Of a stretch of 42,346 nucleotides of DNA, positions 7,915 through 17,926 are shown piece by piece (within the stretch, counting starts at the first letter, position 1; the number at the start of each line of letters is the position of its first letter). The DNA lies in the NCBI GenBank assembly GCA_002478865.1, contig DLJZ01000009.1, forward strand, positions 1 through 42,346, written 5' to 3'. Below the pieces are notes generated by a model. It was not told the origin of the DNA, did no database searches, and saw nothing but the letters and a program-made list of their open reading frames with translations. The DNA is from Hungatella sp. UBA7603 (lineage in GTDB: Bacteria > Bacillota > Clostridia > Lachnospirales > Lachnospiraceae). A program made the position numbers and the translations under genes.

Positions 7915-9429
7915 ACTATCCTTTCATTTTAAATTTTATAATAATTACATTAGCTTGGTAAAAATAATGCGATATCATAAGAGAAAATTACAATGTAAAT
8001 TTATTTCTTGATAATAGATTAGCTTAGACAGATAACATTGGTTTCTTTAGATAATAGTAATTGTCCTACTGAATGAATTGTATTGATCAGATATCGCGAG
8101 AAGAATTAAAGCCTTAACCATATTCAGATTGAATTATCTTATTACGCTAATTGTTTATTACCATAGGGTTAAAACTTTAATAGGATATTTGATACAGGTG
8201 AAGTATTAAATGATTAGCCCTTATAAACCGTCTTAAGATTGTTGTAAATACATAATTTTATGCAACGTCATATAAGAATAATTGATACTAGAACTTAGCC
8301 ATATCCATAGTTGGTAGCTTAGATACTACTCCTCTGACTTAGCTAATTAATTTGATCATACAAAGTACTAGCAGCGTTATGCTAAAATGCTATTGATGTT
8401 TAAAAAAATTGGTCAATATTATGGGAAAGTGAGCGAAGATAAATACTTATGAGTTGCTTCAAAGGAGGAAACCACTATATAAGAAAAGCGTATAACATCT
8501 TTCTCCCGAAGTCAAAAAACCTAGAAATTACATTGATGTCAAAGAAAACAATAATTCTCCTAAATCATTAAAAATTGTGTAATGTGTGAGTTTATCTATG
8601 AGCACACAGTTGAATGTATATGAGGAAACTAGGCACACAAACTTCACCGATCATATTCACAATTATATAAGTATATATATTAATGAAGTTTTTATAAACT
8701 ACAAGAAAAAACAAGCATAGATATATTACTGCTAATAGGTTCTAATAAAAATTATTTTTAATTTTATTTGGTAATTTACTTAGCATATAAACATTATATA
8801 TTATATTTTTTTATTTATTATTCACTTTGTAATTATAATAATAAAGTATCAATAATTAAATTGCAATTAATTTCAATAGACATTTTTCGACACTAAGTCA
8901 TCGGTAATATCAGTATTTTATTAACTTATAGTTATTATTATTTTTCATCTACATTGTTATGACATAAAACAAGGATTCATAATATGGTATTATATCTTAA
9001 AACTAACATTAAAAAAATTGCTTGGATCAATGTTATATTTTAAAATAATATATAATTTTTTAAAACGACAATTTATAATATTACATATATGCCTTAGTTT
9101 TCAAAACTAATATTCTTTAGAACTCATTAGGAATTAAGGAAAAATTAGGATGCTCGATTGAACTACAGAATGTTCAAATATTCTAGTGTTCTTCTACTAT
9201 TAAGATTTATGAGACTATAAAATATAAAAATTTATTAAGCGAATACTCTATAATTAACTGGACATTTCTATTACAGACATATATGATAATCTAATAAACA
9301 AGGATTATTGACTATGCATTAATAAATGATAACAAGTTATATTTAGAATTCAACTTAAGATATGCACCATAACTTACTCCCTCACTAATATGATACTCTA
9401 ATTATAATAAATTCGAGGTAAAGCGTGAA
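7915..9429. other. Gene-free AT-rich stretch at the island edge
   Basis: About 1.5 kb with no reading frame over 60 codons on either strand. A strong ribosome-binding-like string (AAAGGAGG near 8461) has no start codon behind it. Around 8430-8580 two short plus-strand runs, TYELLQRRKPLYKK and then VKKPRNYIDVKENNNSPKSL, look like pieces of a decayed protein with stops between them. I cannot name the parent. The stretch is as AT-rich as the lanthipeptide genes and ends just before the histidine kinase at 9430, where composition rises sharply. The lanM promoter must lie in its left part, but I could not place it. Confidence 0.6.
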
Positions 9430-10836
9430 ATGAGCCATTCTCTCTATACAAAATTTATCCTTGGCTATCTCTTATTTGGCCTACTTGGATTCATTACCAT
9501 CGCAACATTTTCTTCGGAAATAACAAATCAATATTTATTAAAGCGGTATTCGGAAAGCCTATATGATGAGGCAAACCAAATCGCCTCTTCTTACAGCAGC
9601 ATGTATCACGGAAAGACTATGAATGTTACCTCAGCCTACCCGGAGCTTGAGAAACTGGCAGGTTATTTAAACGCACAGATTTGGATCGTGGAACGCCAAG
9701 GGAAAATAGTCGCTGACAGCGAAACAATCGGGAAAAAAGGCGAGATCATTGAAAAATTTGATCCTGCTGCCATTGGGAATAAGCATTATACCACGGGAAA
9801 TTATTACAATGAATTTTCCTATGATGTGTTAAGTGTGCACGCTCCCATTACAGGAAATTATACCACTTATGGTTATGTAGTGATTCACTTGCCTTTAACC
9901 CATTTGCAGATGGAACGGGACAATATCTTAAACATTGTCTACATCACCGCGGCCGTTGTCTTTTCTTTGTCCCTTGTGATTCTTCTGATATTTACAAAAA
10001 ATGTGTATCTACCACTGAAAAAGATTATCGTAGGAGCCAATGAATACGCCCAAGGAAACTTAACTTATCATATTGGAGTTAATACCAGAGATGAGATAGG
10101 CTATCTTGCTGGTACTCTTAATTATATGTCCAATGAATTAAATAAGATGGAGGAGTATCAAAAGAACTTTATCGCCAACGTCTCTCATGACTTTCGCTCT
10201 CCTCTCACCTCCATCAAAGGTTATTTGGAAGCGATCCTAGACGGAACCATTCCTCCAGAAATGCATGAAAAATATTTAAAACGGGTGATAACCGAAACAG
10301 AGCGGCTTAATAAATTGACGCAGGGAATGTTAACACTTAACTCTCTGGATAGTAAGGGTTATTTAAACCGAACGAATTTTGATATCAACCGAGTAATTAA
10401 AGATACGGCGGCTTCCTTTGAAGGAGCCTGCAATGAAAAGAATATTACCTTTGATTTAACCTTTTCAGACAGCATTCAAATGGTGTATGCTGACTTAGGA
10501 AAAATACAGCAAGTTCTTTATAACCTAATTGACAATGCCCTTAAGTTCAGCCACTCGGATTCAACGGTACTCATTCAGGCATCTGGGAAATATGAAAAGA
10601 TATTTATCTCTATTAAAGATACGGGAGTTGGAATTCCTAAGGACAGCATAAAGAAAATTTGGGAACGTTTTTATAAAACAGATTCATCTAGGGGTAAGGA
10701 CAAAAAAGGCACTGGCTTAGGATTAGCCATCGTCCGGGAGATCATCCAGTCCCATGGAGAGAATATTGATGTAGTCAGTACAGAGGGCGTCGGATCTGAA
10801 TTTATCTTCAGTCTTCCGCGAGCAACGAACTTATAG
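9430..10836 (+). CDS. Sensor histidine kinase without an adjacent response regulator
   Basis: A 468-residue membrane sensor kinase. Helix 1 spans about residues 9-29, an extracellular sensing region 30-165 and helix 2 168-188. A HAMP linker runs to about 242. The HisKA segment has NVSHDFRSPL with phospho-accepting H253. The ATP-binding domain has NLIDNALKFS (N box, near 365), DTGVGIP (397-403) and GTGLGLAI (427-434). The GAGGT ribosome binding site lies 11 nt before the ATG. Such kinases usually follow an OmpR-type regulator gene, but none exists upstream or downstream; the gene begins about 20 nt inside normal composition, at the edge of the AT-rich island. A regulator may have been lost when the island arrived. 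A TATAAT at 9403-9408 could start transcription close to the ATG. Confidence 0.93.
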   Translation: MSHSLYTKFILGYLLFGLLGFITIATFSSEITNQYLLKRYSESLYDEANQIASSYSSMYHGKTMNVTSAYPELEKLAGYLNAQIWIVERQGKIVADSETIGKKGEIIEKFDPAAIGNKHYTTGNYYNEFSYDVLSVHAPITGNYTTYGYVVIHLPLTHLQMERDNILNIVYITAAVVFSLSLVILLIFTKNVYLPLKKIIVGANEYAQGNLTYHIGVNTRDEIGYLAGTLNYMSNELNKMEEYQKNFIANVSHDFRSPLTSIKGYLEAILDGTIPPEMHEKYLKRVITETERLNKLTQGMLTLNSLDSKGYLNRTNFDINRVIKDTAASFEGACNEKNITFDLTFSDSIQMVYADLGKIQQVLYNLIDNALKFSHSDSTVLIQASGKYEKIFISIKDTGVGIPKDSIKKIWERFYKTDSSRGKDKKGTGLGLAIVREIIQSHGENIDVVSTEGVGSEFIFSLPRATNL

Positions 10837-10926
10837 CATCAGGCTACAAACTTGAATGAACAGAATTGAAGATGATGTCACCCGGTGATGAAAGCATAAG
10901 TTTTGTACTATTTCAATAACAAGCAC

Positions 10927-10955
10927 TTTACTTTTTGCCATTTGTATGGTAATAT
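10927..10955 (+). promoter_or_regulatory. Predicted promoter of the beta-glucoside PTS operon
   Basis: TTTACT (10927-10932) and TAATAT (10950-10955) are separated by 17 nt and lie just upstream of the RAT antiterminator site. Each box matches four of six consensus bases. Position relative to the RAT/terminator module supports it; the hexamers alone are modest. Confidence 0.4.
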
Positions 10956-10976
10956 TTACTTAATAAACATCGGACT

Positions 10977-11013
10977 AGGTGTAACTGTAGACACTTTACA
11001 GGCATAACTGGCC
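10977..11013 (+). promoter_or_regulatory. RAT ribonucleic antiterminator site
   Basis: AGGTGTAACTG, a short spacer, then TACAGGCATAACTGG resembles the BglG/LicT RAT consensus (GGATTGTTACTG ... GCAGGCAAAACC). Its 3' part overlaps the left arm of the following terminator, so formation of the RAT hairpin and the terminator exclude each other. The adjacent antiterminator gene is the expected RNA-binding partner. Confidence 0.75.
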
Positions 11014-11067
11014 ATATTTATATCTTTGCTTTGGCAAAGTGTGAATATGACCAGTTATTTTTTTACC
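11006..11067 (+). terminator. Conditional terminator controlled by the LicT-type antiterminator
   Basis: ATAACTGG (from 11006) pairs with CCAGTTAT (ending at 11060), with further pairing between CATATT and AATATG inside, and the stem is followed by a run of seven T. It ends about 20 nt before the antiterminator start codon. Read-through should need the antiterminator in its active, sugar-signalled state, so the gene controls itself and the PTS gene. Confidence 0.8.
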
Positions 11068-11088
11068 AATTGATAATAAGGGAGACTT

Positions 11089-11928
11089 ATGGAAGTTAAG
11101 CAGGTATTAGGTAATAATATCATCAGCTCATGGGATTCCAATGGCAAAGAGCTTCTGCTTATGGGGAAAGGGATCGGCTTTTCAGCAAAGACCGGCGATT
11201 CGGTAGATGAATCTAAAATATCAAAAATATTTTCTTTGAAAACACAGGAAATTAGCCATTTTACGGAACTGCTGTCCCAAATTCCAGAAGAGCACATACA
11301 ATGTGCCAGCGAAATTATTTGCTGTGCAAGGGATTTGCTGAACAAAAAACTAAACGACAGCATTTACATTACCCTGACGGACCATTTGAATTTTGCATTT
11401 GAACGCAAGAAGCAGGGAATTGAAGTCAGGAATGCTTTGCTTTGGGAAATCAAGCGGTTTTATCATCAGGAATTTTTAGTAGGGCAAAAGGCTCTGCAAA
11501 TTATTAAAGACCGGTTTGGTATCTTACTTTCTGAGGATGAAGCGGGAAGCATCGCCCTTCATATTGTCAATGCAGAGCTAGATAACGATATGGAACAATC
11601 CATTGAAATCACTCAGATGATACAAGATATTATGAACATCGTCCGGTATCATTTTACGCTTTCACTTAACGAGGATTCCTTGTCTTATGAGAGATTTGTT
11701 ACACATTTAAAATTCTTTGCTCAAAGAGCAGTGAGAAAACAATTTCATGAGACAGGAGATCCGGAATTTTGTAATATGATCTACCAAAAGTATCAGGAAG
11801 CCTACCAATGTGCCTTAAAGGTGGAAACCTATATGAAGAAGAAAAAGGAATATCAGTTGTCTAGCGAGGAGCTTATGTACTTAACGGTGCATATTAGAAG
11901 AATCATTCAAGAACACACTGGTAAATAA
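11089..11928 (+). CDS. licT: BglG/LicT-family transcriptional antiterminator
   Basis: A 279-residue cytoplasmic RNA-binding regulator. The N-terminal co-antiterminator domain (about 1-60) has the typical VLGNNIISSWDSNGKELLLMGKGIGF pattern in two parts: VLGNNIISSWD, then KELLLMGKGIGF. Two PTS regulation domains follow (about 65-170 and 171-279). Conserved His H99, H158, H206 and H268 sit almost exactly where LicT has its four phosphorylated histidines. EII- and HPr-dependent phosphorylation of these sites sets dimerisation and RNA binding. It lies directly behind a RAT/terminator pair and 91 nt before the beta-glucoside PTS gene, which is the expected target. AGGGAG stands before the ATG. Whether the true name is licT or bglG cannot be decided from sequence alone. 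Confidence 0.93.
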   Translation: MEVKQVLGNNIISSWDSNGKELLLMGKGIGFSAKTGDSVDESKISKIFSLKTQEISHFTELLSQIPEEHIQCASEIICCARDLLNKKLNDSIYITLTDHLNFAFERKKQGIEVRNALLWEIKRFYHQEFLVGQKALQIIKDRFGILLSEDEAGSIALHIVNAELDNDMEQSIEITQMIQDIMNIVRYHFTLSLNEDSLSYERFVTHLKFFAQRAVRKQFHETGDPEFCNMIYQKYQEAYQCALKVETYMKKKKEYQLSSEELMYLTVHIRRIIQEHTGK

Positions 11929-11983
11929 CCATACTTGATATCACTAGGGATATGGCCAATCCCGTGATGAAGGATAAATCTAG

Positions 11984-13936
<1,953 letters not shown>

Positions 13937-13955
13937 AAGAACTTTTATTAAGAAT

Positions 13956-14002
13956 AAAAAAGTCTTGGTATGGGATTTCACATCCAGCCAAGACTTTTTT
14001 TG
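13956..14002 (+). terminator. Terminator of the beta-glucoside operon
   Basis: AAAAAGTCTTGG and CCAAGACTTTTT form a 12-bp stem with an 18-nt loop and end in a T-run. It begins 20 nt after the EIIBCA stop. The A-run on the left arm could also make it work for transcripts coming from the right. Confidence 0.9.
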
Positions 14003-14132
14003 TTCCTCGTTATCGAATAAGGCTATTTTGACACAGCCCTTTTTGGCTGCTTTATGAAAAAATGTTGTCATTCTATAGTAACAATGTTTTGGAGTGAAAC
14101 ACATCGGCCTAAGTCTCCCCTGGTTAATCTCC

Positions 14133-15494
14133 CTACAGCCGCTTCACTGCATCCATGGCAAGAGCGGATCGTTCGCATTCCTCTGCTGTCAGTGTAACCT
14201 GCCAACACAGGGGGCTTCCTTTCATATGTTCCGCAGCAAAGCTTAAACCATTGGTTCGTTCATCTAGAAACGGACGATCTATCTGATTGGGATCTCCAAG
14301 AAGAATGATCTTGGTGCCCTTTCCTGCGCGGGTAATGATTCCTTTCACCTGATTGGGGGTCATGTTCTGAGCTTCATCTATAATCAGATACGTCTTTACA
14401 ATGGAACGTCCTCGAATGTAATTGAGGGCTTCCGTCTTTATGAGACCTCGTTCAAATATCTCTTCTATTTTACCTGCCAGCTCATCTTCTTTTTCATACC
14501 GCTTCTCTTCATTGGAATCAATGAGCTGCTCCAGATTATCAATGATCGGTCGCATAAGGGGAGAGATTTTCTCCTGTTCATCTCCCGGCAAAAAGCCGAT
14601 GTCAGAATCAAACTGAGCGTTGGGGCGGGTTATCATCATACGGCGATATTCACCGGTAGGATTATTTAATAGCTTTTCAAGTCCAACCGCCAGGGAATAA
14701 AAGGTCTTTGCGGTTCCTGCCATCCCCTTTACAATCACAAGTGGTGCGATTTCTGCTGGCTGCATCAACGCTTCTTGCAGAAAATACTGGCCTGCATTTC
14801 TAGGGGCAATCCCATAAGGCTTATGCTTTCCATATTCCAAAGGGATAATTAAGGTTTTGCATACCCGTCCTAAAACCGTTTTTTTCGTGGACTGGTCTGC
14901 CTTTAAGATTACAAACTGATTTTCTATCAGCTGAGGATTCTTTCGCTCCCCTGCCTCATCTATAATATAAATACGATCGATGGAGATTCCTTTTTTCTTA
15001 AAATCCTTAAAACACTCTTCCGGGGCATACGCCTCGGTCCTGCCTGGATACTGATCGGAACGCTCTGGTACCTGTTCTGCGGTGAAATCTTCTGCCCGGA
15101 CACCAATGATCTGCGCTTTGACCCGTAGAAGTATGTCTTTGGTGACAAGCACCACATCTCCCTCTAAGCCCTTACAGACCTTTAAAATCCGGTTATCCAT
15201 CTTATCATCTGGTAAATCAGGAGGAAGCTTCACATCTACGAAGTTCTTTTCTATCCTTAAGGTGCCTCCATGCTCTAGCTTTACGCCTGTGAGCAAATCA
15301 CCTTTTTGACGGAGCTGTTCTAAAATCCGAATTGCTGCTCTGGCATTTGCGCCCTTTTCTCCTTCTGCCTTTTTCAGATTATCTAATTCTTCTAACACAA
15401 CGACTGGAATTACCACCTGATTGTCTTCAAAACAATAGAGGGCATCAGGGGCCTGAATTAGTACATTCGTATCTACCACATAGGTTTTTATCAT
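14133..15494 (-). CDS. PIN domain-PhoH ATPase (YlaK-like)
   Basis: A 453-residue protein. The N-terminal PIN nuclease-like domain (about 1-135) starts VVDTNVLIQAPDAL and has the acidic residues of the fold (VVVLEELDNL). A PhoH-type ATPase domain follows, with Walker A GMAGTAKT (257-264) and Walker B YLIIDEAQNMTP (369-380). The family is widespread in bacteria and proposed to act in RNA processing; the biochemical role of YlaK-type members is poorly settled. The ATG has GGAG 8 nt upstream. It stands alone on the minus strand, converging with the PTS operon, and is separated from the AraR-like gene by about 155 nt. Confidence 0.9.
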   Translation of the reverse strand: MIKTYVVDTNVLIQAPDALYCFEDNQVVIPVVVLEELDNLKKAEGEKGANARAAIRILEQLRQKGDLLTGVKLEHGGTLRIEKNFVDVKLPPDLPDDKMDNRILKVCKGLEGDVVLVTKDILLRVKAQIIGVRAEDFTAEQVPERSDQYPGRTEAYAPEECFKDFKKKGISIDRIYIIDEAGERKNPQLIENQFVILKADQSTKKTVLGRVCKTLIIPLEYGKHKPYGIAPRNAGQYFLQEALMQPAEIAPLVIVKGMAGTAKTFYSLAVGLEKLLNNPTGEYRRMMITRPNAQFDSDIGFLPGDEQEKISPLMRPIIDNLEQLIDSNEEKRYEKEDELAGKIEEIFERGLIKTEALNYIRGRSIVKTYLIIDEAQNMTPNQVKGIITRAGKGTKIILLGDPNQIDRPFLDERTNGLSFAAEHMKGSPLCWQVTLTAEECERSALAMDAVKRL

Positions 15495-15650
15495 CTACCG
15501 GACTCCTTTTCCTTTCCAGAAATTCAGTTTCTGTAAGTCTGATTATAACGGAAGTAGAGAGCTACTGTTACCACATTCCTGTAAAGGCAATGTAAAAACT
15601 ACTACATTATTATGGAAAATACAGGGGATTACGCCATGTTATATCATATC

Positions 15651-16736
15651 TTAGTTTATTATTTTCACCGAACTTCGTTCCACCACTTCAGAATCGAATA
15701 GGTAACTAGCTTCAAAGCATGGATTTTCTATCAGCTTTATGATATGTTTCGCCGCCTTCTTTCCCAAAGATTCCATGGGGTGAGGAAATGAGGTGATAGC
15801 CACTTCCCCAATAACGGAAAGCTCGGAATTATCAATTCCTACAATGGATATATCTTCCGGAATCCGGATTCCTCTCTCCTTACAGATGGCAGAAAAGCGG
15901 TAGGCTACCTCATCATTGTAGCAGACCAAGCCAGTACAACCTTGAAGTCTCTGAAACAGATAATCCGCCCACACCTCCATATCCTTTTGGCTCTCAGAAT
16001 CCATCCACATAATATTACGCCCATCTGCTTGTAGCCCGGCCTTTTCCAGTGCACGGATAAAACCAGAATACCTCAGAAGACCTTGACCGTCGTCGCATTT
16101 AAATAAAGCGCCAAGCTTCTTATGCCCTGCATGAATTAAATACTCAGCCGCCTTTTCTCCAACCCTATCATCGTGAAGGGACACATAAGGAATATCCAGT
16201 TCCTGATACCTGCTGTTAATGAACAAAACAGGAATTCCCTGTTTGCTAAGCTGCCGATAGAAGTGGAGATTGGGATTTGGAATGGCACTTTTTGCTGGCT
16301 CCGCAATCAGGCCGTCAATCATACCTTTCTCCACGATCTTTTTTAAGATTTCCCCTTCCCGTTCCACGTGGTTTCCTGTGAAGGCCACCTGCATGGTGTA
16401 TCCAGACTTTGAGAGCGTCCGCTCAATTCCTTTTAACACAGCAGGGAAAATATAGCTGTCTACATAGGTGCTGACTACTGCTATGTTATAATACCGTTTT
16501 GGGCGTTCTGAACGTCCTTTGGCTCCCACATAAGTACCGCTTCCCTGAATCCGGGTCAGCATGTTTTTTTGCTCCAATACATCAATGGCATGACGTACGG
16601 TCTGGCGGTTCAATTGAAACTGGAGACACAGTTGGTGCTCCGATGGAAGTCTATTCCCTTCCTGAAATGTTCCATTTTCAATTTGAGATAGCACCCAGTC
16701 AGCAACTTCCATATATTTCGGTTTCTGTGTCCCCAT
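15651..16736 (-). CDS. araR: AraR-like repressor (GntR helix-turn-helix with sugar-binding domain)
   Basis: A 361-residue chimeric regulator. Residues 1-75 form a GntR-type winged helix (YMEVADWVLSQIENGTF, LPSEHQLCLQFQLNRQTVR, GSGTYVG). Residues about 80-361 form a LacI/periplasmic-binding-protein effector domain (IAVVSTYVDSYIFPAVLKGI, GLVCYNDEVAYR, ISIVGIDN). This two-part build is that of AraR, whose effector is L-arabinose. It is the last gene of the sugar ABC importer operon, 21 nt behind the permease, and palindromes matching AraR operators lie upstream of the binding-protein gene. Repression of its own importer operon is therefore the likely role. The effector sugar is inferred from family membership. 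Confidence 0.85.
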   Translation of the reverse strand: MGTQKPKYMEVADWVLSQIENGTFQEGNRLPSEHQLCLQFQLNRQTVRHAIDVLEQKNMLTRIQGSGTYVGAKGRSERPKRYYNIAVVSTYVDSYIFPAVLKGIERTLSKSGYTMQVAFTGNHVEREGEILKKIVEKGMIDGLIAEPAKSAIPNPNLHFYRQLSKQGIPVLFINSRYQELDIPYVSLHDDRVGEKAAEYLIHAGHKKLGALFKCDDGQGLLRYSGFIRALEKAGLQADGRNIMWMDSESQKDMEVWADYLFQRLQGCTGLVCYNDEVAYRFSAICKERGIRIPEDISIVGIDNSELSVIGEVAITSFPHPMESLGKKAAKHIIKLIENPCFEASYLFDSEVVERSSVKIIN

Positions 16737-16757
16737 ATTATCTTCACTGCCCCTTGA

Positions 16758-17924
16758 TTATTTTTTGCGTTTCGATAATAAGTCTACCGTAACCGCACCA
16801 AGAAGTACGGCACCTTTTACGATTTTCTGAATATCCGTTGACCAGCCATACAGGGACATTCCGTTGTTTAAAATGCCCATGATAAAGGCTCCTACCACCG
16901 CTCCAATTATGGTTCCCACACCGCCAGTAGTGGCTGCCCCCCCTATGTAGCAGGCAGCAATGGCATCAAGCTCGAACTGGTCCCCGGCCTTTGGTGTCGC
17001 TGAAGCGTTACGGGCAGAAAGAACGATACCTGCAATGGCACATAAGATTCCCATATTGGTATAGACCCAGAAATAAACCTTATCGGTATTGATGCCGGAA
17101 AGCTTTGCTGCCTTGGCATTTCCACCAAGTGCATAGATCTGACGACCTGCTACGGTTCTGCTGGTGATAAAATGATAAAGAGCAACCAATACTCCCATAA
17201 TGACTAAGACAAATGGAATTCCATTGTATCTGGAAAGCTTATAAAAGAAGAACAAGACAATGAGAAATATAACACCGATCTTAATTGCAGTCTGCCACAG
17301 GGGATTGACCGGGAACCCATATTTCTTCTTGGTTTTTATACTCTTCATCTCAAAGAATATGATCAAAATAAAAGCAATCAGGGCGACTCCAATGGAAATC
17401 AAATCAATGGTCCCACCTCCCACACTGATTTTCATGGTTGGGAGAAATCCAGCTCCAATAAACGTATAGTCTGTTGGAAGGGGTCCCTTTGTTTGAGCTT
17501 TTAAGAGAGTATAGGTCAGTCCCCTTGCCATTAACATGGTTGCCAGAGTGACAATAAAGGGAGGAATGGATAACTTAGAAACAAAGAAGCCTACAAACAT
17601 TCCAGAAAGGGTTCCTATTAAAATGGCAGCCGGGATGGCAATCCATATGCTTGCTTTGTAATCTACAATGAGAATTCCTACTACAGCACCGCATACGGCA
17701 ACGATGGAACCGACCCCCAGGTCAATGTTTCCTGTTAATACGCATAAAAGCATTCCCACTGCTAAAATGACTATGTAGCTGTTTTGCATGATTAAGTTAT
17801 TGATGTTGGCAGGTGACATGTTCTTTCCGCCGGTCATCACTGAAAAGATGAGAAATACTGCAATGAGTGCCAGTATCATTCCATATTCTTTCATATTGAT
17901 ATTTACTGTTTTCTTTTTATCCAT
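16758..17924 (-). CDS. Sugar ABC importer, membrane permease
   Basis: A 388-residue inner-membrane permease of the ribose/xylose/multiple-sugar (RbsC/XylH/GguB) family. It has about ten hydrophobic helices and conserved blocks such as NLIMQNSYIVILAVGMLLCV, GNIDLGVGSIVAVCG and YALGGNAKAAKLSGIN, the last being the loop that contacts the ATPase. The ATG is 2 nt past the ATPase stop, with its ribosome binding site inside the end of that gene, so the two are translationally linked. Length near 390 fits the longer GguB/XylH type rather than RbsC (about 320). With the binding protein and ATPase it should import a monosaccharide such as arabinose, xylose or galactose. Confidence 0.9.
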   Translation of the reverse strand: MDKKKTVNINMKEYGMILALIAVFLIFSVMTGGKNMSPANINNLIMQNSYIVILAVGMLLCVLTGNIDLGVGSIVAVCGAVVGILIVDYKASIWIAIPAAILIGTLSGMFVGFFVSKLSIPPFIVTLATMLMARGLTYTLLKAQTKGPLPTDYTFIGAGFLPTMKISVGGGTIDLISIGVALIAFILIIFFEMKSIKTKKKYGFPVNPLWQTAIKIGVIFLIVLFFFYKLSRYNGIPFVLVIMGVLVALYHFITSRTVAGRQIYALGGNAKAAKLSGINTDKVYFWVYTNMGILCAIAGIVLSARNASATPKAGDQFELDAIAACYIGGAATTGGVGTIIGAVVGAFIMGILNNGMSLYGWSTDIQKIVKGAVLLGAVTVDLLSKRKK

Positions 17925-17926
17925 CT

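Noticed and set aside
7915..9429. Search for a second lanthipeptide precursor in the gene desert
   Set aside because: No short frame with a ribosome binding site, acidic leader motif and Ser/Thr/Cys-rich end was found; the one strong ribosome-binding-like string has no start codon.
14003..14132. Possible terminator for the PhoH gene (CAGCC/GGCTG)
   Set aside because: The stem is only 5 bp and has no T-run on the minus strand; too weak to list.
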